Positions 56,893 to 64,000 of a DNA stretch of 64,000 nt are shown here, piece by piece (position 1 is the stretch's first letter; each line of letters starts with the position of its first letter). Position numbers and translations under genes: made by a program. The notes under the pieces are model-generated. The model did no database searches, was not told where the DNA came from, and saw only the letters and a program-made list of their open reading frames with translations. Source of the stretch: Poa pratensis (taxonomy: Eukaryota; Streptophyta; Magnoliopsida; Poales; Poaceae); NCBI GenBank assembly GCA_947311845.1, contig CAMZMU010000115.1:32147076-32211075 (forward strand), given 5' to 3'.

Positions 56893-59800
56893 TTATGAGT
56901 AAAAGGGACGGAGTAGAGCTACATTCCAGGGTCTTTTGGTCTCCTCTCCGGATTTGTCCATCACATTTTTCCTCGGTGCCTGTGCATCTATAAGATAGTA
57001 TGAATCATTGTGCAGAGCCTTGCTCACAATGAATGGTCCCTCCCATGGAGGTGACAACTTGTGTCGGCCTGCTTTGCGTTGCACTAGCCTCAACACCAAA
57101 TCTCCCTCTCGGAAAACCCGAGGGCTGATCTTCCGGCTATGATAGCGTCGGAGATTTTGCTGATATATAGCTGACCGAGATAAGGTCAGTTCTCGTGCTT
57201 CTTCGAGCAAATCAACATCATTTTCCCGAGCTTCTTTTGCCTCGGTTTCAGTGTACAGCGCCACTCTTGGCGAGTCATATCCATGTCGGTTGGCAAGACC
57301 GCTTCTGCCCATAGACCAGAAAAAATGGCGTATAGCCAGTTGATCGATTTGGTGTGGTCCTTAGACCCCACAGCACTGCTGGTATCTCCTCTATCCAACA
57401 TCCCGGAGTTCGCAACAGTGGTTCAATCAACCGGCTTTGATACCGGCTAACACCAATGCATTTGCTCTTTCCACTTGCCCATTTGCCTCAGGGTGTGCCA
57501 CCGAGGCTATGTCCAACCGAATTCTCTTATCCGCACAGAACCGAGCAAACTCTCCCACAGCAAAGTTTGTGCCATTATCCGAGATAATGCTATGGGGGTA
57601 ACCATATCTCAAAATGATGTCCTTCAAAAAGGTCACAGCTGTGTGACCATCACACTTCCGGATTGGCTTTACCTCGATCCACTTGGTGAACTTGTCCACC
57701 ATACCAGCATATGAGTCATGTTACCTCGGGCTGGCCTGAATTCTCCCACCATATCCAGCACCAAACTGCAAAGGGCCAAGTGATTGGAATTGTCTTGAGT
57801 GCCGAGGCTGGCAGGTGGATCTTTTTAGCAAACCTCTGACATCCCTCACACTTTCTGACGATATCTTCTGCCTGGTTCAAAGCACTGGGCCAATAAAACC
57901 CATGCCGGAATACCTTAGCCACCAAGGCTCTTGATGAAGCATGATGACCACACTCTCCTGATGAATTTCCAGGAGCATCTCTGCCCTTCCTGCGGCTCGA
58001 CACAGCGCTGCAGTACCTCGGTCACACTTCTCTTGTATAACTCCTGGTTGATGATGGTGTAGGCCTTGGATCTTCTTTGCACTTGCCTAGCTTCAACTTC
58101 ATTACTTGGCAAACTCCCATCCATCATAAATGCCATTATTGGTTGTGCCCACTCCGGCACAGGACGCACAGGAAATACCGGATCATCCACCTCCATGAGA
58201 TCAACCGACATTACTTCTTCCGAGACAGAATAACCAGTCCCCGGGTTCTGCCAAGCAGTCCCCGGGTTCTCCCAAATGCATCCGACATCGACGTCCATGG
58301 GAACAGCCAGACTCCGGTTTCGCCGGGATAAAAATTGACTCGGATCCGGCGATGGTTTGATTGATGGCTTCCTCAATGCTCCAAGGCTATGCCGGGTGGA
58401 ATTGGATCCCGGGATGAACCTAGCTTGGACAGTACATCGGCGGCGTCATTTTCAGCCCGAGGTATATGCGTGAGCTCGCAACCTTCAAAGAACCCCGAGA
58501 TCTTCTGGACATGAAACCGATACAACGCCATGTTGGCGTCTAAAGCATCCCAATTTCCCGAGACTTGCTGCACCACCAAATCCGAGTCTCCGAAACATTC
58601 TATCCGGCGAATACCAATTTCTTTGGCCACATTTAGCCCATGAACAAGTGCCTCATACTCGGCCACATTGTTAGATGCCGCAAAATGAATCTGCAACACA
58701 TATCTCAGTTGATCTCGCTTAGGCGAGGTAAGGACTACCCCGGCACCTAAACCAATTTTTGTCCTTGAACCATCAAAGTGCATTCTCCAGTAATTGGGGT
58801 CAGGCCGTGGTGGCTCATATTGCATTTCAGCCCAATCCACCAGAAATCCGGCAGTGCCTGAGATTTAATGGCATCTCTTCTTTCATAGTGAGGAGTGTAA
58901 GGGGACACCTCGATAGCCCACTTGGCTACTCGGCCAGTTGCATCTTTACACCCAATGATCTCCGAGATAGGAGCCTCACACACCACAGTGATTGAATGCT
59001 CTTGGAAGTAATGTTTCAACTTCTTAGCAGCCAGATAGACACCATATGTCATTTTCTGGTAGTGCGGATAGTTCTGCTTGGATAACGAGATCACCTCGCT
59101 GAGGTAATACACTGGCCTCTGCACAGTTTTGCCATCTTCTTCTCTCCACTACCAATACGACACTCACAACCCGGTTTGTGGCTGCAATGTAGAGCAACAT
59201 CGGCTCTTTGGGTAATGGTGAAGCCAGTATCGGCGCAGTTGCCAACATCTTTTTTAACTCGGTGAACGCCGCATCTGCTTGCGGGGCCACACGAAGTGGG
59301 TTGTTTTCTTCATGAGTTGATACAAAGGCAATGCCTTTTCCCCAACCTGCTAACAAACCGACTTAAGATGCCAAACATCCAGTGAATTTCTGCACGTCTT
59401 TGAGACATGTCGGTAACCTCATGCTTTCAATAGCACGGATTTTTGTCGGGTTCACCTCGATACCTCGGCTGACACGAGGAAACCGAGTAATTTGCCTGCC
59501 GGCACACCGAAGGTACATTTGTCCGGGTTAAGTTTTATCCGGAATTTCCTCAGATTCTCAAATGTTTCTCGGAGATCATCAATCAGAGTAGCTTTCTCCT
59601 TAGACTTGATGACAATGTCATCGACATACACCTGCACATTTTTTCCTATTTGATCATGCAAGCATTTTTGCATACATCTCTGGTAAGTAGCACCAGCATT
59701 TCTCAAACCAAAGGTCATGACACGATAGCAATAAGCCCCATACGGGGTGATAAAAGCAGTTTTCATTTGATCAGCAGGGTTCAGTGGTATCTGGTGAAAA

Positions 59801-60975
59801 CCAGAATACGCATCTACAAAGGATAACAGCTCACACCCGGCTGTGGAATCGATCACTTGATCAATCCGAGGCAGCGGGAATGGATCCTTAGGACATGCCT
59901 TGTTCAAGTTTGTGTAATCAATACACATACGCCACACAATGGCCACATTGGGTCATCTTTTTTCTTTTCCACCAGGACCGGGTTAGACAACCAGTCCGGG
60001 TGCAGCACTTCCATGATGAACCCAGATGCAAGTAATCTGGCCAGTTCATCACCTATCACCTTTCTTTCTCATCCGAGAGACGCCGCATAGGTTGCTTCAC
60101 CGGCTTCATATCCGGTCTGACGAACAAAGAGTGCTCAGCCAACTCCCTCGGAACACCTGGCAGGTCCTGATTTGACCATGCAAAGATATCCCGGTTCTCA
60201 CGGAGGAAGTGACTGAGCTCGCCTTCCTATTTCTCAGTTAACCCGGTACCATGATGACGTTGTGGTCCGGAATGCCGGGTCAACATTGATCTTCTTGGTC
60301 TCCTTTGGCACCTCGAAAGTTGCATTCTGCTCCGGGTTAGCCATACCCGGCATACCGAGTTGTGCGGACTGAGCCAATGCCACCACTTCATGGATCTTCT
60401 TCTTCTCTGCAGCAATGATCAGTGACTCGGCTAAGCACGATCCAGCCGAGGCACACTCCAGTGCACGCTTGTAATCACCCGAGATAGTGATGATGCCATT
60501 AGGACCCGGCATTTTCATCTTGAGGTAACCCACATGAGTGGATATCATGAACTTGGACAGTGCAGGCCTACCGAGTAAAGCATGGTATGGACTTTCGAGG
60601 TCCACTACTTCAAACTGAATGCTCTCAGTTCGGCAGTTCTCCTTGGTGCCAAAAACACATCAACCCAAACTTTGCCCATAGGTGCACATGAGACACCTGG
60701 CACTATACCATGAAAGGTGGTAGAACTCGGCTGCAGCATATTTGCCGAGATACCCATCTTCACCATGGTGTCTCGGTACATATATTGATAGCACTCCCAT
60801 TATCAATGAGAACTCGGGTGAACGAACATTGATGGTGGGTCCAAAGAACGTCGGATACTACCAATGCATAACCTCCCGGAGTTGGCATAACTCGGGGATG
60901 ATCCCTTCTGCTCCAAACGATCTCTTGCTCGGACCAGTGCAAATACTTCGGCACTGCCGGCATAACTGCGTTCAC
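56893..60975 (-). pseudogene. Gypsy pol: protease to integrase, degenerate
   Basis: Read from 60,975 down: protease site LIDNGSAINI near 60,795; LGRPALSKF near 60,570; reverse transcriptase with MCIDYTNLNKACPKDPFPLP, YGAYCYRVMTFGLRNAGATY and YVDDIVIKS (59,946-59,452); the connection LAAKKLKHYFQEH; RNase H with MHFDGSRTK and AEYEALVHGL (58,840-58,373); integrase H2C2 zone (FYWPSALNQAEDIVRKCEGC), core IISDNGTNF and HPEANGQVERAN (57,702-57,427) and the C-terminal GEPFIV-type WEGPFIVSK. At least six frameshifts or stops separate these blocks, so the polyprotein is dead. Confidence 0.92.
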
Positions 60976-60978
60976 CTC

Positions 60979-63900
60979 CAGTTATATCTGGCCATGGGCC
61001 GGGCCGGGCTTCGGGCCGGGCCGCAAAAAGCCCGACGTCGTAATGCCAGGCCCGGGCCCGCCCAACACAAAAGCCCGAAAGCCCGCCCAAAAGCCTGACA
61101 TTAGTAGTAGCAGCAATTTTGAGAGCAAAAACAATTTTGACAGCAACAATTTGTATTTTTTTATTAAACAGCAATACAAAACAGTAGCAAATCTGTGACA
61201 TAAAAGAGCACAATTTGACAGCAAACATTTGTATAAACATCAAGTTGCACTGTTAACACCAAACAACAATTCGCAATTGACAACATGGAGCAACTAAGGA
61301 GTAAGGACAAGTGCATAAATATCATATTACAATCTCATATTGCATCAAATCACTCCAGTTTTAGGTTTCGACAAACACAAGTGCATAAATATCTTATTAC
61401 AGTCCATATTGCAAATTCATAGAACTAAAGGAAAAAGCTGGCTGGTTGTCATCTCTCCATGCCTTCTCCAAATCTTCTACTCTTCTCCTTGCTGTAGCAA
61501 AAACTCTACAAAAAGAAATAAACAGGAGGAGGTTAGCGGTTAGCAAAAACTTGACAAGGTGACATGAACAAAGAATATGGATTAGGGATATTACAATTTT
61601 CATCTGAATCAGAATCTTCATCATCATCTAGCTCAACAACTTCTGCCTTCCTCTTATTATCTACAAACACAACAATATATTGGGTTAATAATCATTTGCA
61701 ACTTGCAAGCAGAACATAGAATGAAAACTGAAACAAAGAAAGCTAAAGTAGATACCCTGTTGTTTCTGCAATTTGACACGATACCAATCTTGCAAGCACA
61801 TCAATGCCTCCATCGTCTTTGGTTTTAGTGAGGCACGGTTCGGTGTGATAACCTTCTTACTCAAACTGAAAGCAGACTCCGATGCAACACTTGACACGGG
61901 AACTGCAAGAATATCGCGAGCCAATCTTGCTAGCTGAGGGTACCTAGCTGCAGACTTGCTCCAATAATCCAAGATATCAATATTATCATTCAACTTCTTC
62001 ACAGGTTCAGCCAAGTACAATTCCAATTCAGATTTCTCTTCCTGTGAGCTCGTGCTTGCCACATATTGATCATAGTCCGAAAAGGCACCCAATCCACAAG
62101 TGCTTGAGGAACCAGCTGCGGCCAAGTTTTCATGAACTTGCACGCCACTACCATACTCATTAAATAAAGCAGTCAAGGTACTCCTAACATCAGTAATGCG
62201 ACGAAGGGCGTCATCCTCAGCATATAGCGTGGAGTAGGAATAAGCTAAAAACTTAAACTTAATGCGGGGATCAATGACAGCAGCACGGGACAGAAATACA
62301 CTATAGTCAGACCAATATTTCATGAACTTGTCTCTCATAACAGCCAGCATTGGACCCATGTAACTATTTATACCAGCAGTAGCCTCAATAATAGCAGTAT
62401 GAACAAGATAAACATTCATGAAGTACAAATTGGCTGTTGGGTATTTTGTTCCTGAGAAAACAGTAGTTACCTTGAAGAAAACCTCCAAGAACTAATACAT
62501 ATGAGATACCTTGGCCCATTCTTCCTCCGATAGATGAAAATACTCCATGAAGATACTATCCCTGTCAGAATACCAATTGAACACTTCGCTGTAGTACAAA
62601 CAGCAGCCAATCATTGTATAGGTTGAATTCCAATGAATGGGCATATCAGGTTTCAGCTTTCTTGATTCTTGTAAGTTGAAAATAGTTTTAGCTGCGCCAT
62701 AAAATTTAAACAGCCTAGTGCCCGAAGCCTTTAGGTACATTATACCATCTCTAAGTTTGCCAACAGCCCCATCAATCAAGGTCAACCCAGCTTGAACCAC
62801 CAAATTCAGTATGTGTGCACAACAACGAATTTGAAAGAATTTACCGGACAAAGGTAAAGCACCTTTTGACAAGTGGGTTCGCAAGCAAACAATCATTCTA
62901 TCATTATAGGCTGCATTATCAAGAGTGATGCACATCACTTTCTTATCAATCCTCCATTCAAGAAATGCTAAGTGGACCTCATCGGCAATAGATGTTCCAT
63001 CATATGGTGGATCAATTTTTTTAAACCATACAATCCTTTTGTTTAGTTTCCAATCAGCATCTATGTAATGACAAGTAATGCAAATATAGCTATCCTTGGT
63101 GACTTCAGATTTCCAATTGCCAGATGTGAAACTCACTCTACCAGGGGCAGCAGCAATAACATCAAGCAATTCTTTTTTCTGGTCAAGAAACATAGCCATT
63201 ATCTCTCTTTTTATTGTGTGCCTACCAATAGACTTGAATGCTGGACAACAAGCAGACATCATTGTTCTAAATCCATCCTCTTCAACTGTTGTAAATGGAT
63301 GAGAACCGGACACAAGATATATAGAAATTCCATGTCTAGCTACTTGAGCATCATATCTAACATTTTTTAGTGCCATTGTTCCATCCTCATTTGTTTCAGA
63401 TTTCAAAAAGAAATTATTCATTGTGGTCTGCTCAGTCATATGTTTCACTCTAGTGTGCCTAAGGAGATGAGATGTACCATGTTGAGAATGCCCCGACAAC
63501 TCAGCGGAGCAATGGTTGCACTTAGCTATAACAAATTCATCACCATCAGGAGATATCTTGGTGAAGTCCTTCCACACTTTTGACTTCAGTCTGGAATTGC
63601 TAGAGGAGGCAGTAGGCTGCTGTGCTGAGGCAGTAGGCTGCTGCTGTGCTGAGGCTGTAGGCTGCTGCTGTGCTGATGGTTGTCCACTTATACCTCCCCT
63701 AGATGCTGGCTTCTTTCCCCTTCCTGCTGGCTTCTTTCCCCTTCCTACTGGCATCTTTCCCCTTGTACGTTTCTGCCGACCTTGCCCAGTACGAGGAGGA
63801 TTTGGAGGTACAATAAACATCTCCACGTCCCCCTGCCCTTCTAATTCTTCAGGATGGAAATCTGGTTCCGAACCCTCTAGGCCTTCTACTTCATGCCAAT

Positions 63901-64000
63901 CCCCCATGCTAAATATGTACAACAACAAAAAAACAACTCTATAAATTAATCCAACATCCACCAACAGCAAATTAATACATGAACAACAACAAATAATCCA
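60979..64000 (-). mobile_element. hAT transposon, right part (continues past window)
   Basis: Starts CAGTTATATCTGGCC then a GGGCCGGGC-rich terminal zone (60,993-61,090) that is typical of grass hAT elements. It contains the transposase gene on the minus strand. The other end lies beyond 64,000. It is inserted in the pol of the gypsy element. Confidence 0.82.
61595..63907 (-). pseudogene. hAT transposase with BED finger, one in-frame stop
   Basis: Cut-and-paste transposase acting in the nucleus. The ATG at 63,905-63,907 starts MGDWHEVEGLEG, followed by a basic GRGKKPAGRGKK zone, a QPTASAQQ repeat, and a BED zinc finger (about residues 120-170; KVWKDFTKI, CNHCSAELSG, HLLRHTRVKH). The catalytic middle region has ITLDNAAYND and RCCAHILNLVVQAGL. 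The C-terminal dimerisation domain has YWSKSAARYPQLARLARDIL and VASESAFSLSKKVI. A TAG at 62,492-62,494 (after VSHMY) interrupts the frame; both sides are in the same frame. An intron fits at 61,661-61,754 (GTATC...TAG), joining KQQ to DNKRKAEVVELDDDEDSD in frame. A second stop-free acidic exon runs to about 61,595. Confidence 0.88.

Larger units (their letters stand above)
50110..60978 (-). mobile_element. Ty3/gypsy (Tat/Retand-type) element with antisense gene
   Basis: The minus strand reads protease, reverse transcriptase, RNase H, integrase (60,975 down to 56,893), then a 5-kb stretch holding a gene on the opposite strand (51,800-56,284), then the 3' LTR (50,110-51,094). The polypurine-like GTCGGGGGGC (minus strand, 51,095-51,104) abuts the LTR. 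gag and the 5' LTR are missing because a hAT element cuts it at about 60,978. Tat-lineage elements (Retand, Grande, RIRE2 type) are known for such an additional antisense ORF. Confidence 0.82.

Overview
This is nuclear DNA from a grass, most likely of the wheat/barley group (Triticeae or a close relative). The evidence is intron-containing plant genes with GT..AG junctions, many Stowaway MITEs with the CTCCCTCCG end and TA target duplications, Copia and Ty3/gypsy LTR retrotransposons, a CACTA element, a hAT transposase gene and several LINE 3' fragments. The species cannot be fixed from sequence alone.

Region 1 (about 1-29,100) is a segmental-duplication cluster built around two convergent genes: HOP2 (meiotic homologous-pairing protein, + strand) and an IST1-like gene (ESCRT-associated, - strand). 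One HOP2 copy is complete (22,710-24,942, six exons, 227 codons). Four others are broken: 6,416-8,100; 17,040-21,450 (split by a CACTA element); 27,196-27,533; and 38,179-38,880 further right. IST1-like pieces sit beside three HOP2 copies, and only the one at 28,071-29,004 is near full length, with two frameshifts. A promoter-like unit upstream of HOP2 recurs eight times. Around the first HOP2 pseudogene, two arms of about 3 kb form a large inverted duplication (1-4,240 and 8,840-16,640). Each arm carries its own Copia-type insertion: a 1.08-kb TRIM-like element on the left and a 4.8-kb element with LTRs identical by eye on the right.

Region 2 (29,100-43,700) is gene-poor. It holds Stowaway MITEs (including nested ones), two fold-back elements, LINE tails, an 803-bp solo LTR inside a LINE, and a further HOP2 upstream/exon 1-2 fragment interrupted by a 1.46-kb element with GGTGTGTTTGG ends. 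Region 3 (43,700-44,600) holds a plantacyanin gene with a good TATA box, one intron and a 1-bp frameshift in exon 2. Region 4 (45,100-49,100) holds a LINE tail and a 1.9-kb non-autonomous element filled with degenerate AT-rich repeats. It shares its ends with a 0.7-kb element at 5,473-6,166, and both have 11-12-bp target duplications, as in Mutator-like elements.

Region 5 (49,093-64,000) is nested retroelement DNA: an LTR fragment, then a minus-strand Ty3/gypsy element of Tat/Retand type with a degenerate pol and a long, intron-containing gene in antisense orientation between pol and the 3' LTR. It is cut at about 60,978 by a hAT transposon whose transposase (about 740 residues before the last intron) has a single in-frame stop.

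The only locus that looks fully functional is HOP2 at 22,710-24,942. Its upstream region carries a canonical E2F-type site that is kept, with changes in some cases, in the broken copies.
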